In this document: positions 54,165-63,315 of the stretch, in pieces
Numbering within the stretch: the stretch's first letter is position 1
Layout: every line of letters begins with the position of its first letter
DNA from: JAPHTQ01 sp050288165
GTDB lineage: Bacteria > Pseudomonadota > Gammaproteobacteria > Thiohalomonadales > Thiohalomonadaceae
NCBI GenBank assembly: GCA_050288165.1
Contig: JBNKDG010000002.1
Span: 124,001-188,000, forward strand
Reading direction: 5' to 3'
DNA: 64,000 bases
Made by a program: the position numbers and the translations under genes
The notes under the pieces: generated by a model
Seen by the model: the letters and a program-made list of their open reading frames with translations, nothing else
Told to the model about the DNA's origin: nothing
Databases searched by the model: none

Positions 54165-54410
54165 TCAGGCGACGCGCTGTTTCTGTTGCGGTAGCGGCGA
54201 GGCCTTGGCGATGAGTGGGGGACGAATCAGGCTCACTCTGCCACTCTCGATCGCGGCATATGATTCAGCGGGTGCTTCGATTGCCAGAATCTCAAAACAA
54301 TCCTCACCGTCGCGATAGCCGAAATCGAGCGCCAGCTCCTCCAGATTGCCCAGTACATCCTGCATGGTCATCTCGAGTGCCAGCTTCTGATTGATCTGAT
54401 GTTCCGCCAT
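54165..54410 (-). CDS. Small protein of unknown function
   Basis: An 81-residue product that I do not recognise. It has an acidic, helical first half (MTMQDVLGNLEELALDFGYR) followed by strands (DCFEILAIEAPAESYAAI) and a basic, proline-rich tail. No signal peptide or membrane segment. GGGG a few bases ahead of the ATG may serve as ribosome site. It follows suhB by 63 bases on the same strand and ends right at the bidirectional terminator, both of which support a real gene. Confidence 0.5.
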   Translation of the reverse strand: MAEHQINQKLALEMTMQDVLGNLEELALDFGYRDGEDCFEILAIEAPAESYAAIESGRVSLIRPPLIAKASPLPQQKQRVA

Positions 54411-54473
54411 AGCCCCATATCCCGATCCCGATACGAGGGTTAACGGTCCTGCGGCGATAAACTTTAATTGGCG

Positions 54474-55271
54474 TTACTTGGTGATTTCAGGCGGCAGGCA
54501 GGGGCGGATTCGCTTGAGCATGGCGTCGTGTACTTTCAGATTGCCCGCGATCACGTTGCCGCTTTCGAGGAAATCGTCGCCACCGGCAAAGTCGCCGACC
54601 TTGCCGCCCGCTTCCTGGATCAACAGTGCGCCAGCAGCCATGTCCCACGGGTTAAGGCCAAACTCCCAGAAGCCGTCGAGGCGTCCGGCGGCCACATAGG
54701 CCAGATCCAGTGCGGCAGAGCCGGGACGACGGATACCGGCGGTGTCGCCGAACAGCGCCTTGAAGGTGGCCAGGTAGGTGTCGAGTATGCTGTCGTCCTT
54801 GAACGGGAAACCGGTACCGAGTAGGGCGCCGTCGAGGGTCTTGCGGCTGGCGACGCGGATGCGGCGGCCGTTGAGCTGTGCACCGGCACCGCGGCTGGCG
54901 GTGTAGAGGTCCTGGCTGATCGGATCGTATACCACCGCCTGATCCAGCTTGCCGCGGAAACTCAGGGCAATGGATACCGCGAACTGCGGGAAGCCGTGGA
55001 GGAAGTTGGTGGTGCCATCGAGGGGATCGATGATCCAGACGTATTCGCTATCGCCGCTACTGCCGCTCTCTTCGGCAAGAATGGCGTGGTCGGGGTAGGC
55101 TTTGTGAATGGTGTTGATGATCTCCTGCTCGGCGAGACGATCGACGTCGCTGACGAAATCGTTGCGCGATTTGGTATCGACGCTGAGGCTATCCACATGA
55201 GGGAAGGAACGGGCGATAATGTTGCCAGCTTGTCGTGCGGCACGCACGGCAATGTTCAGCATGGGATGCAT
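54474..55271 (-). CDS. suhB: Inositol-1-monophosphatase / NusA-associated SuhB
   Basis: A 265-residue member of the lithium-sensitive phosphatase family. The metal sites are intact: AILAEESGSSG with the catalytic Glu, WIIDPLDGTTNFLHGFP, and WDMAAGALLIQEAGG. In E. coli the same protein also takes part in ribosomal RNA antitermination; the local trmJ-cysE-isc neighbourhood is the usual one for suhB. Divergent from trmJ across 65 bases. Confidence 0.94.
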   Translation of the reverse strand: MHPMLNIAVRAARQAGNIIARSFPHVDSLSVDTKSRNDFVSDVDRLAEQEIINTIHKAYPDHAILAEESGSSGDSEYVWIIDPLDGTTNFLHGFPQFAVSIALSFRGKLDQAVVYDPISQDLYTASRGAGAQLNGRRIRVASRKTLDGALLGTGFPFKDDSILDTYLATFKALFGDTAGIRRPGSAALDLAYVAAGRLDGFWEFGLNPWDMAAGALLIQEAGGKVGDFAGGDDFLESGNVIAGNLKVHDAMLKRIRPCLPPEITK

Positions 55272-55336
55272 GGGACAACCTCCAGATCATTTAATGAGCA
55301 TGCCGGGTAGGCCCGGCGGGACGCATTCTAAACAAA

Positions 55337-56098
55337 ATGGTGGATAAAAGCATTAGCAGTCAAACGAAGAAATTTCCCCGTATTCGCATCGTGATGGTCG
55401 AGACTTCTCATCCCGGCAACATCGGTGGCGCGGCACGGGCGATGAAAAACATGGCATTGGATCGGCTCTATCTGGTCAATCCGGTTCTCTTTCCCCATCG
55501 AGAAGCAACCTCGCGTGCCTCAGGTGCGGAGGATCTATTGGACAGTGCGGTGGTTTGCGACAGCCTGACCGAGGCACTGGAAGGGTGTTCGCTGGTCTTC
55601 GGTGCCAGTGCCCGCAGCCTGCGCACCATCCCCTGGCCACAGGTGGATGTCCGAGGTTGTGCCGAAATGGTCGCCGCAAGGGAGGAGGGCGATGAGGTGG
55701 CCATCATGTTTGGCCGCGAGGATTCAGGGCTGAGCAACGAGGAACTGGAGCTGTGTAATTATCTGGTTCATATCCCCACCAACCCCGACTTCAGTTCCCT
55801 TAACATCGCCGCCGCGATCCAGGTGGTCGCCTATGAACTCTATATGGCACAGCAGGGTGATTGGCAGGGGACCCCGTCGAACAAGGCCGATGTGCCTGCC
55901 TCGGCGGATGAGGTGGAGGGGTTCTTCAATCATCTGCAGCAGACGCTGGTGGCGCTCGATTTCCTCGATCCGGAAAATCCGCGGCTGTTGATGCGCCGTC
56001 TGCGGCGCCTGTTCAACCGGGCTGAGATGGAAAAGGTCGAGGTCAACATCCTGCGCGGCATCCTGACCAGTGTGCAGAAATTGCTGCGCAAAGATTGA
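55337..56098 (+). CDS. trmJ: tRNA (cytidine/uridine-2'-O-)-methyltransferase TrmJ
   Basis: SPOUT-class methyltransferase that modifies the 2'-OH of position 32 in tRNA. 253 residues; VMVETSHPGNIGGAARAMKNM at the start, the knot-forming IMFGREDSGLSNEEL and HIPTNPDFSSLNIAAAIQ motifs, and a C-terminal helical extension with a basic segment (RRLRRLFNRAEM). The divergent neighbour is suhB. Confidence 0.94.
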   Translation: MVDKSISSQTKKFPRIRIVMVETSHPGNIGGAARAMKNMALDRLYLVNPVLFPHREATSRASGAEDLLDSAVVCDSLTEALEGCSLVFGASARSLRTIPWPQVDVRGCAEMVAAREEGDEVAIMFGREDSGLSNEELELCNYLVHIPTNPDFSSLNIAAAIQVVAYELYMAQQGDWQGTPSNKADVPASADEVEGFFNHLQQTLVALDFLDPENPRLLMRRLRRLFNRAEMEKVEVNILRGILTSVQKLLRKD

Positions 56099-56139
56099 AC
56101 GCTACGGAACACGACCCATAGATTAAGTAGCGTTTTTGC
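56098..56139 (+). terminator. Possible terminator after trmJ
   Basis: AACGCTAC (56098-56105) pairs perfectly with GTAGCGTT (56127-56134), followed by three more T residues. The 21-base loop is long, so its strength is uncertain. Confidence 0.4.
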
Positions 56140-56244
56140 CTTTTCCGCAGGGTCTGTTGATCGCTCTCGTGAGCTGCACTCGCAATGCCCTGCGGCCTGT
56201 GCAAGAATAAGGCCCTTCACTCTTATCAGGTATTTCCGTTGCCC

Positions 56245-57060
56245 ATGTTTAGTCGTCTGCGCGAAGACATCGATTGCATTTTCCAGCGTGACCCCGCGGC
56301 GCGTACGACTTTCGAGGTTCTGACCGCCTATCCCGGCCTGCATGCGGTGTTGTTTCATCGTCTCTCCCACCGCCTGTGGAATGCGGGCTGGAAGTGGCTG
56401 GCGCGGATGCTCTCCGGTCTGGCGCGCTGGTTGACCGGTATCGAGATCCATCCGGGGGCGGTGATCGGCCGACGCTTCTTTATCGACCATGGCATGGGCG
56501 TGGTGATTGGCGAGACGGCGATCATCGGCGATGACTGCACCATCTATCACGGTGTCACCCTCGGCGGTACCAGCTGGCAGAAGGGCAAACGCCACCCGAC
56601 CCTGGGCAATAACGTGGTGGTCGGCGCCGGGGCCAAGGTACTGGGGCCTATTCTCATCGGCGACGAGGCCCGCATCGGCTCCAATGCCGTCGTGGTTAAA
56701 GGGGTGCCGGAGGGGACCACGGTCGTCGGGGTTCCCGGACGCATCGTTAAACGACCAACGGAAAGCGACGAAAAGCAGGCCAAACGTAAGGAAATTGCAG
56801 AGAAGATGGGCTTTGACGCCTACGGCACCACGGCGGATATGCCCGACCCAGTTGCCCATGCCATCAATTGCATGCTCGACCATATTCACGCGATGGACGG
56901 TAAGATGGAGACCATGTGTGGCGCCATCAAGAGCCTGGGCGCGGAGTTGGGCGATGTCCAACTGCCAACACTGGGGCCGTGCGAGATCAGTTCAGGGGCG
57001 GAAGACGACCTGAGCGGGGAAAAGTTGGAAACCGGAGAAAATACGCAGGATTATAGTTGA
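56245..57060 (+). CDS. cysE: Serine O-acetyltransferase
   Basis: Makes O-acetylserine, the precursor that takes up sulfide to form cysteine. 271 residues: an N-terminal helical part (MFSRLREDIDCIFQRDPAAR), then a left-handed beta-helix from about 75 (IHPGAVIGRRFFIDHGMGVV, IIGDDCTIYHGVTLGG with the catalytic His). The last 80 residues form a longer, partly acidic tail than in E. coli CysE. The start follows homologous N-termini; its ribosome site is weak. The stop overlaps the IscR operator ahead of iscR, so cysteine supply and Fe-S assembly are neighbours. Confidence 0.93.
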   Translation: MFSRLREDIDCIFQRDPAARTTFEVLTAYPGLHAVLFHRLSHRLWNAGWKWLARMLSGLARWLTGIEIHPGAVIGRRFFIDHGMGVVIGETAIIGDDCTIYHGVTLGGTSWQKGKRHPTLGNNVVVGAGAKVLGPILIGDEARIGSNAVVVKGVPEGTTVVGVPGRIVKRPTESDEKQAKRKEIAEKMGFDAYGTTADMPDPVAHAINCMLDHIHAMDGKMETMCGAIKSLGAELGDVQLPTLGPCEISSGAEDDLSGEKLETGENTQDYS

Positions 57061-57077
57061 CCGAATTACTTGGTTTT
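57053..57077. promoter_or_regulatory. IscR type 1 binding site ahead of iscR
   Basis: The 25 bases starting ATAGTTGACC at 57053 agree with the type 1 IscR consensus (ATASYYGACTRWWWYAGTCRRSTAT) at 20 of 25 positions by my count. They include the TTGACC hexamer at 57057-57062, which could be the -35 box. The site lies 60-84 bases ahead of the iscR start and overlaps the cysE stop codon. It predicts the usual negative autoregulation by [2Fe-2S] IscR. Confidence 0.6.
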
Positions 57078-57136
57078 GGTAATTTAGCCACCGTGCTAAA
57101 GCCACATGATATTACTGGGATTACTGGGAGAAGGCA

Positions 57137-57613
57137 ATGAGACTTACAACTAAGGGCCGTTACGCCGTAACCGCGATGCTGGATCTGGCGATCCACTACA
57201 AAAGCGGTCCGATCACACTTGCTGACATCTCCAAACGCCAGGGAATCTCCCTGTCGTATCTGGAGCAACTCTTTTCCCGCCTGCGCAAGAACGGGCTGGT
57301 CGATAGTGCCCGTGGTCCGGGCGGCGGTTATCGCCTGAGCCGCAACGCTGCCGACATTTGTGTCGCCGACGTCATCACTGCGGTAGATGAGAAGGTCGAT
57401 GCCATGCGTTGCGACGGCAAGGGCAACTGCCAGGACAATGGGCCATGTCTGACCCACGAGCTCTGGTGTGACCTGAGCGATCAGATCCTGAACTTCCTCA
57501 AGGGCATCGACCTGGAGCAACTGGTTGAGCGCAAGGGTGTCCAGGACGTCGCTGCTCGTCAGGACAGCAAGCTCGGCGCAAGCAGCAGCATGGAAACCGG
57601 CGTTACCATTTAA
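57137..57613 (+). CDS. iscR: Fe-S cluster assembly regulator IscR
   Basis: Rrf2-family regulator that binds a [2Fe-2S] cluster and represses its own operon when the cluster supply is sufficient. 158 residues: winged helix-turn-helix in the first 70 (GRYAVTAMLDLA, LSYLEQLFSRLRKNGLV, GPGGGYRL), then the cluster ligands Cys92, Cys98, Cys104 and His107, at exactly the E. coli positions. AGAAGG serves as ribosome site. It heads the isc operon. Confidence 0.96.
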   Translation: MRLTTKGRYAVTAMLDLAIHYKSGPITLADISKRQGISLSYLEQLFSRLRKNGLVDSARGPGGGYRLSRNAADICVADVITAVDEKVDAMRCDGKGNCQDNGPCLTHELWCDLSDQILNFLKGIDLEQLVERKGVQDVAARQDSKLGASSSMETGVTI

Positions 57614-57627
57614 GCAGGAATTACCCT

Positions 57628-58776
57628 GTGGTCTATCTGGACCATAACGCCACCACGCCCGTGGATGAACGGGTCGTGGAGGCGATGCTGCCCTGGCTAC
57701 AGGGGAATTTCGGTAATCCGTCCAGCGTACATAGCAAAGGGCGACAGGCCCGTGCGGCGCTGGATAATGCCCGCGAGCAGGTAGCACAACTGGTATCGGC
57801 CTATCCGGGCCAGGTCATTTTTACCAGTGGCGGTACCGAAGCGAATAACGCTGCGCTTAAAGGTGTTGCCTTCCGCTCTTCCCCCGGCCAAATCGCGATC
57901 AGCTCTATCGAGCATGCCTCGGTACGTGCGCCTGTCGAAGCGCTCAAGCGTTTTGGCTGGGCAGTCGATATGGCGGCGGTTGATGGCGACGGTGTATGCC
58001 GGGCGGAACAGTTGGCAGGGTTGCTCTCTGCGGAGACGCGACTCGCCTCGGTGATGTGGGCCAACAACGAAACAGGCGCTATACAGCCCGTAGCGGAACT
58101 GGCGCAACTGTGTCGTGAACGGGGCATCCTGTTCCACACCGATGCGGTGCAGGCAGCGGGCAAGCTTGAGGTCAGTTTTCCCGCCAGCGGCGCGCATTTG
58201 ATGAGCCTCTCGGCGCACAAGCTCTACGGGCCGAAAGGTGTCGGTGCGTTGGTCGTCGACAAGGCGGTGGACCTGGAGCCACTGCTTCACGGCGGTGGAC
58301 AGGAGCGTGATCGCCGCGGCGGCACCGAGAATCTGGCGGCGATTGTCGGTTTTGGTAAAGCGGCAGAACTGGCGCGCATTGAATTGGCGGAGCGCCGTCG
58401 CCACGTTGAAGAACTGAAGGCCTATTTTGAAAATCGTCTGCGCCAGGTGTTGCCTGAAGCGGTGATTTTCGCCGAAGGTGCAGAGCGTCTCGGCAACACG
58501 GTATTTATGGCGATACCGGGACTGGAAGGGCAGATCCTGATCATGGCCCTGGACCGAATCGGTATCGAAGTTTCAAGCGGTTCCGCCTGTGGTAGCGAAC
58601 ACAGCGAGCCGAGTCCAGTGCTGAAGTCGATGGGCGTGGCGCGGGAGCTTGCGCTGGGTGCCATCCGTATCAGCCTGGGCAAGGACAACACAGCGAAGGA
58701 TATGGATTTACTCATCAGTGCACTGGAGTCGCAGGTGAGGCAGCTACGCAGTATGGCGGCCAACACCGGCTGGTGA
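57628..58776 (+). CDS. NifS/IscS-type cysteine desulfurase, second copy
   Basis: A 382-residue PLP enzyme of the NifS/IscS branch that takes sulfur from cysteine. Lys198 in LSAHKLYGPKG holds PLP, and Cys321 in EVSSGSACGSEHSEPS is the persulfide cysteine. It differs from the downstream IscS in the active-site loop (GSEHSEPS rather than TSASLEPS) and lacks its C-terminal extension, which in IscS contacts IscU. It starts at GTG 57628 with AGGA eight bases ahead. It lies between iscR and iscS, so it is expected to follow Fe-S control; its acceptor is unknown. Confidence 0.9.
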   Translation: MVYLDHNATTPVDERVVEAMLPWLQGNFGNPSSVHSKGRQARAALDNAREQVAQLVSAYPGQVIFTSGGTEANNAALKGVAFRSSPGQIAISSIEHASVRAPVEALKRFGWAVDMAAVDGDGVCRAEQLAGLLSAETRLASVMWANNETGAIQPVAELAQLCRERGILFHTDAVQAAGKLEVSFPASGAHLMSLSAHKLYGPKGVGALVVDKAVDLEPLLHGGGQERDRRGGTENLAAIVGFGKAAELARIELAERRRHVEELKAYFENRLRQVLPEAVIFAEGAERLGNTVFMAIPGLEGQILIMALDRIGIEVSSGSACGSEHSEPSPVLKSMGVARELALGAIRISLGKDNTAKDMDLLISALESQVRQLRSMAANTGW

Positions 58777-58806
58777 GGGGAACGAAATGACTGGAGCGCA
58801 TGACGC

Positions 58807-60024
58807 ATGAACAACCCGATCTATCTCGACTATTCGGCCACCACCCCTGTCGACCCGCGTGTGGCCGAACTCATGTGCAAATATCTCACCATGGAGCACG
58901 GCCTGTTCGGTAACGCCGCTTCGCGTTCGCACAAATATGGCTGGAGCGCGGAAGAGGCGGTGGAGAATGCGCGTAAGCAGGTGGCCGATCTGCTAGGTGC
59001 CGATGCCAAGGAGATCGTCTGGACCTCCGGCGCGACCGAATCGGACAACCTGGCGATCAAGGGTGTGGCCCATTTCTACGACAAGAAGGGCAAGCACATC
59101 ATCACCAGCAAGACCGAACACAAGGCGGTGCTGGATACCTGTCGCCAACTTGAGCGCGAAGGCTTTGAGGTGACCTACCTCGATCCAGAAGAGGATGGCC
59201 TGATCGATCTAGGTAAACTGGAAGCGGCGATGCGCGATGACACCATCCTTGTCTCCATTATGCATGTGAACAACGAGATCGGCGTGATTCAGGATATCAC
59301 CGCGATCGGCAAACTTTGCCGCAGCAAGAAGATCCTGTTCCACGTCGATGCAGCGCAGAGCGCGGGTAAAGTTGCCATCGATGTCGACGCGATGAACGTC
59401 GATCTGATGTCACTCTCGGCCCATAAGATTTACGGCCCCAAGGGCATCGGTGCCCTTTATGTCCGCCGCAAGCCGCGTATCCGTATCGAGGCGCAGATGC
59501 ATGGCGGCGGTCATGAGCGCGGTATGCGTTCCGGTACCCTGCCTACCCACCAGATCGTCGGCATGGGCGAGGCCTTCCGTCTGGCGAAAGAGGAGATGGC
59601 TGAGGAGAACGCGCGCGTTATCAAGCTGCGTAACCTTCTGCTCGACGGCCTCAAGGATATCGAAGAGGTTTACATCAACGGCAACCTGGAACAGCGGGTG
59701 CCGCACAACCTCAACATCAGCTTCAACTACGTCGAAGGCGAATCGCTGATGATGGCACTCTCCGAACTGGCGGTCTCTTCCGGTTCTGCCTGCACCTCCG
59801 CCAGCCTTGAGCCCTCCTATGTGTTACGTGCTATCGGTCGCCCCGACGAACTGGCCCATAGCTCCCTGCGTTTCAGCATCGGTCGCTTTACCACCGAGGC
59901 CGATATCAAGCGCACCGTGGAACTGATTCACCAGAAGATCAACAAGCTGCGTGAACTCTCCCCGTTGTGGGATATGTACAAGGAGGGGATCGACCTCTCC
60001 ACCGTGCAGTGGAGCGCGCATTAG
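58807..60024 (+). CDS. iscS: Cysteine desulfurase IscS
   Basis: The main sulfur donor for Fe-S clusters and for thiolated tRNA through the Tus relay. 405 residues; Lys207 in LSAHKIYGPKG binds PLP, Cys329 in SSGSACTSASLEPS carries the persulfide, and the C-terminus ends in LSPLWDMYKEGIDLSTVQW, the segment that touches IscU in E. coli. Positions are shifted by one from E. coli. iscU follows after 62 bases. Confidence 0.97.
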   Translation: MNNPIYLDYSATTPVDPRVAELMCKYLTMEHGLFGNAASRSHKYGWSAEEAVENARKQVADLLGADAKEIVWTSGATESDNLAIKGVAHFYDKKGKHIITSKTEHKAVLDTCRQLEREGFEVTYLDPEEDGLIDLGKLEAAMRDDTILVSIMHVNNEIGVIQDITAIGKLCRSKKILFHVDAAQSAGKVAIDVDAMNVDLMSLSAHKIYGPKGIGALYVRRKPRIRIEAQMHGGGHERGMRSGTLPTHQIVGMGEAFRLAKEEMAEENARVIKLRNLLLDGLKDIEEVYINGNLEQRVPHNLNISFNYVEGESLMMALSELAVSSGSACTSASLEPSYVLRAIGRPDELAHSSLRFSIGRFTTEADIKRTVELIHQKINKLRELSPLWDMYKEGIDLSTVQWSAH

Positions 60025-60086
60025 GATAAAATTGCTCACCCCCAGAGGCCGCGCTGCGGCATGTTTCGAAGTGAGGAAAAGAGAAG

Positions 60087-60470
60087 ATGTCATACAGCGA
60101 CAAGCTGATGGAGCACTACGAAAATCCGCGGAATGTCGGCAACCTGGATAAGGACGACAAGGGCGTGGGTACCGGTATGGTCGGCGCGCCTGCCTGCGGC
60201 GATGTGATGCGCCTGCAGATCAAGGTCGACGACAATGGCGTGATCGAAGACGCGCGGTTCAAGACCTACGGCTGTGGTTCCGCCATCGCCTCCAGCTCCC
60301 TGGTGACCGAATGGCTCAAGGGCAAGACCCTGGATGAGGCGGCACAGATCAAGAATAGCGACATCGCCGAAGAGCTGGCGTTGCCGCCGGTCAAGGTTCA
60401 CTGCTCGGTACTGGCCGAAGACGCGATCCGCGCCGCTATTACCGACTACAAATCCAAGCAGGGCAAGTAA
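60087..60470 (+). CDS. iscU: Fe-S cluster scaffold IscU
   Basis: Scaffold on which [2Fe-2S] clusters are built. 127 residues with cluster ligands Cys37, Cys63 and Cys106 and the preceding His105, and LPPVK at 99-103, the site read by HscA. AAAAGAGAAG precedes the ATG. Confidence 0.97.
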   Translation: MSYSDKLMEHYENPRNVGNLDKDDKGVGTGMVGAPACGDVMRLQIKVDDNGVIEDARFKTYGCGSAIASSSLVTEWLKGKTLDEAAQIKNSDIAEELALPPVKVHCSVLAEDAIRAAITDYKSKQGK

Positions 60471-60484
60471 TCCCGGAGGCAGTC

Positions 60485-60808
60485 ATGGCAATCACCCTTA
60501 CCGATAACGCAGCAGAGCGGGTCAAGAATTTCCTCGCCAACCGTGGCAAGGGCGCAGGCCTGCGCCTGGGTGTGCGTACCTCCGGCTGTTCCGGTATGGC
60601 CTACGTGCTGGAGTTTGCCGACGAGGTCAACGACGACGACCAGGTGTTCGAGAGCAACGGCGTCAAGGTGATCATCGACGAGAAGAGCATGGTCTACCTC
60701 GACGGTACCGAAGTCGACTTCGCCAAGGAGGGACTGAACGAAGGCTTCAAGTTCAACAATCCCAACGTCAAGGACTCCTGCGGCTGCGGCGAAAGCTTCA
60801 ACGTCTAA
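60485..60808 (+). CDS. iscA: A-type Fe-S carrier IscA
   Basis: Carries and delivers Fe-S clusters. 107 residues with the three conserved cysteines at 35, 99 and 101 (TSGCSG and SCGCGESF). GGAGGCAG lies ahead of the start, 14 bases after iscU. Confidence 0.97.
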   Translation: MAITLTDNAAERVKNFLANRGKGAGLRLGVRTSGCSGMAYVLEFADEVNDDDQVFESNGVKVIIDEKSMVYLDGTEVDFAKEGLNEGFKFNNPNVKDSCGCGESFNV

Positions 60809-60822
60809 TCCTGTACCCTGCG

Positions 60823-61365
60823 ATGGAGCCCCTAACAGGAAAAAACTACTTCGAACTGTTTGGTCTGCCCGTCGCCTTCGAGATCGATCTGGAAGACCTG
60901 TCGCTGCGTTACCGCGATCTGCAACGTGCGGTGCATCCGGATCGATTCGCCAACGCCAGTGATCTGGAAAAACGCCTCTCCCTGCAACAGACAGCACTGA
61001 TCAACGAAGCCTTCCAGACCCTGAAATCACCACTGCCGCGCGCGCGTTATCTGCTGCAGCTCAACGGCATTACCCTCGACGACAACAGCACCGCGATGGA
61101 TCCCGGATTCCTTATGGAACAGATGGAACTGCGCGAAGAGGTGGGAGAGGTGCGTGGCAAAGACGATCCCTTCGCCGAGTTGAACAAGCTGCGCGATCAT
61201 ATCGAAGGCAAGGAGCGCGCTCTGGTCGAATCCTTGCGTCAATTATTCAACAGCGGCGACGATCTGGAAAACGGCAAAGATCTGGTGCGCCGTATGCAGT
61301 TCATGCAACGCCTGCTGAGCGAACTGGACGAGTTGGAAGAGACCCTGGTACACGAAGCTGGTTAA
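60823..61365 (+). CDS. hscB: Co-chaperone HscB (Hsc20)
   Basis: J-domain protein that brings IscU to HscA. 180 residues: J domain in the first 75 with HPDRF near residue 38, then a helical IscU-binding domain. The stop lies 18 bases before hscA. There is a clear acidic N-terminus before NYFELFGLP. Confidence 0.95.
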   Translation: MEPLTGKNYFELFGLPVAFEIDLEDLSLRYRDLQRAVHPDRFANASDLEKRLSLQQTALINEAFQTLKSPLPRARYLLQLNGITLDDNSTAMDPGFLMEQMELREEVGEVRGKDDPFAELNKLRDHIEGKERALVESLRQLFNSGDDLENGKDLVRRMQFMQRLLSELDELEETLVHEAG

Positions 61366-61383
61366 CAAAACTAAAGAGTTCTC

Positions 61384-63255
61384 ATGGCACTTCTGCAAAT
61401 CAGCGAACCCGGACAATCCGCCGCCCCCCATCAACATCGACTTGCTGCCGGGATCGACCTCGGCACCACCAATTCGCTGGTGGCGACAGTACGTAGCGGG
61501 GTGACCGAAACCCTGGCCGACGAAAACGGCGAACACCTGCTGCCCTCGGTGGTGCGCTATCTGCCTGATAGTCGCGTGGTTGGCAAGGTGGCCAAACTGG
61601 CTGCGGCGCAGGACCCGCTGAACACCATTATCTCGGTCAAGCGCTTCATGGGCCGCGGTCTTGCCGACATCAAAGGGCTGGGCAGCCGTCTGCCCTATGA
61701 GTTCGTCTCATCCGATTCCGGGATGCCACGCATCCATACCGCTGCCGGGGATTTCAGTCCGGTGGAGGTCTCTGCCGATATCCTGCGCAACCTGCGCGAC
61801 CGTGCCGAAGTCAGTCTGGGTGGAGAGCTGACCGGGGTGGTGATCACCGTTCCCGCCTATTTCGATGATGCCCAGCGCCAGGCGACCAAGGACGCGGCGC
61901 GTCTTGCTGGTCTCAATGTTTTACGCCTGCTCAACGAGCCGACCGCTGCGGCAGTAGCCTACGGCCTGGATCAGGGCTCTGAAGGGGTGATCGCGGTCTA
62001 TGACCTGGGCGGCGGTACCTTCGATATCTCCATCCTGCGCCTGAACAAGGGCGTGTTCGAGGTGCTGGCTACCGGTGGCGACTCCGCCCTCGGCGGCGAC
62101 GATATGGACCGCGCCATTGCCCAGTGGATGATGGTCGAGGCGAAGGTTGCCGACGACGCCGACCACCACCAGATGCGCCGCCTGATGCGCGACGCCTGCG
62201 CCGCCAAGGAGGCGCTGACCGACAGCGATAGCACTGAATTGAAGCTGGAATTGGCCGACGGTTCGTACTGGGAAGGCGTTCTTGATCGGCAGCAGATGAA
62301 TAAACTGATCGACCCGCTGATCCGCAAGAGCCTGCTCTCCTGCCGCCGCGCACTGAAGGATGCCGGGGTCGATGCCGCCGATATCCTCGACGTGGTGATG
62401 GTCGGTGGTTCCACCCGTGTACCGCGGGTGCGTGAACTGGTGGGCGAATTCTTTGGCCGTGCGCCCAGGGTCGATATCGACCCGGACAAGGTGGTGGCCA
62501 TCGGCGCGGCGATGCAGGCCGACGTACTGGTGGGTAACAAGCCCGATGCGGAGATGCTGCTGCTCGACGTGATCCCGCTGTCGCTGGGACTGGAGACCAT
62601 GGGCGGTCTGGCGGAGAAGGTGATCCCGCGCAACACCACCATCCCCGTGGCCCGCGCCCAGGATTTTACCACCTACAAGGACGGCCAGACCGCGATGGCG
62701 ATCCATGTGGTACAGGGGGAGCGCGAACTGGTCAGCGACTGTCGCTCTCTGGCTCGTTTCGAGCTGCGCGGTATCCCGCCGATGGCAGCCGGGGCGGCTC
62801 GGATCCGTGTCACCTTCCAGGTCGATGCCGACGGCCTGCTCTCGGTTAGTGCCCGCGAGCAGACCACCGGGGTGGAGAGCAGTATCCAGGTCAAACCCTC
62901 CTACGGCCTCTCCGACACGGAGATTTCCACCATGCTGCGTGACTCCATGGCCCACGCCCGTGATGACATGGATGCGCGTAATCTGCGTGAACAGCAGGTG
63001 GAGGCAGATCGGGTGCTGGAGGCATTGGAAGCTGCGCTGGCCGCCGATGGTGAGCGCCTGCTCTCAGCCGAAGAGCGAGCCGCGCTGGAGCAGGGAATGG
63101 CCGGGCTGCGCGAACTGAAGCTGGGTAGCGACGAAAAGGCGATCAAGCGGGCCATCGAAAAGCTCAACGAGGATTCAGGCGAGTTCGCCACGCGACGGAT
63201 GGATGATGGGATTCGCAAAGCATTAGCTGGGCGCGAACTGGATTCACTGGAGTAA
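61384..63255 (+). CDS. hscA: Fe-S assembly chaperone HscA
   Basis: Hsp70-type ATPase dedicated to cluster transfer from IscU. 623 residues: ATPase domain with GIDLGTTNSLVA, VYDLGGGTFDISIL and VGGSTRVPRVR; substrate-binding domain from about 395 (DVIPLSLGLETMGG), and a helical lid at the end. The N-terminal 20 residues are a short extension, as in other HscA proteins. Confidence 0.96.
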   Translation: MALLQISEPGQSAAPHQHRLAAGIDLGTTNSLVATVRSGVTETLADENGEHLLPSVVRYLPDSRVVGKVAKLAAAQDPLNTIISVKRFMGRGLADIKGLGSRLPYEFVSSDSGMPRIHTAAGDFSPVEVSADILRNLRDRAEVSLGGELTGVVITVPAYFDDAQRQATKDAARLAGLNVLRLLNEPTAAAVAYGLDQGSEGVIAVYDLGGGTFDISILRLNKGVFEVLATGGDSALGGDDMDRAIAQWMMVEAKVADDADHHQMRRLMRDACAAKEALTDSDSTELKLELADGSYWEGVLDRQQMNKLIDPLIRKSLLSCRRALKDAGVDAADILDVVMVGGSTRVPRVRELVGEFFGRAPRVDIDPDKVVAIGAAMQADVLVGNKPDAEMLLLDVIPLSLGLETMGGLAEKVIPRNTTIPVARAQDFTTYKDGQTAMAIHVVQGERELVSDCRSLARFELRGIPPMAAGAARIRVTFQVDADGLLSVSAREQTTGVESSIQVKPSYGLSDTEISTMLRDSMAHARDDMDARNLREQQVEADRVLEALEAALAADGERLLSAEERAALEQGMAGLRELKLGSDEKAIKRAIEKLNEDSGEFATRRMDDGIRKALAGRELDSLE

Positions 63256-63315
63256 ACTTGTGTTTCTCGGCCTGTGGGCCTATTGAATGTGTAATAGAAA
63301 TATGGAGTTAAGTGC

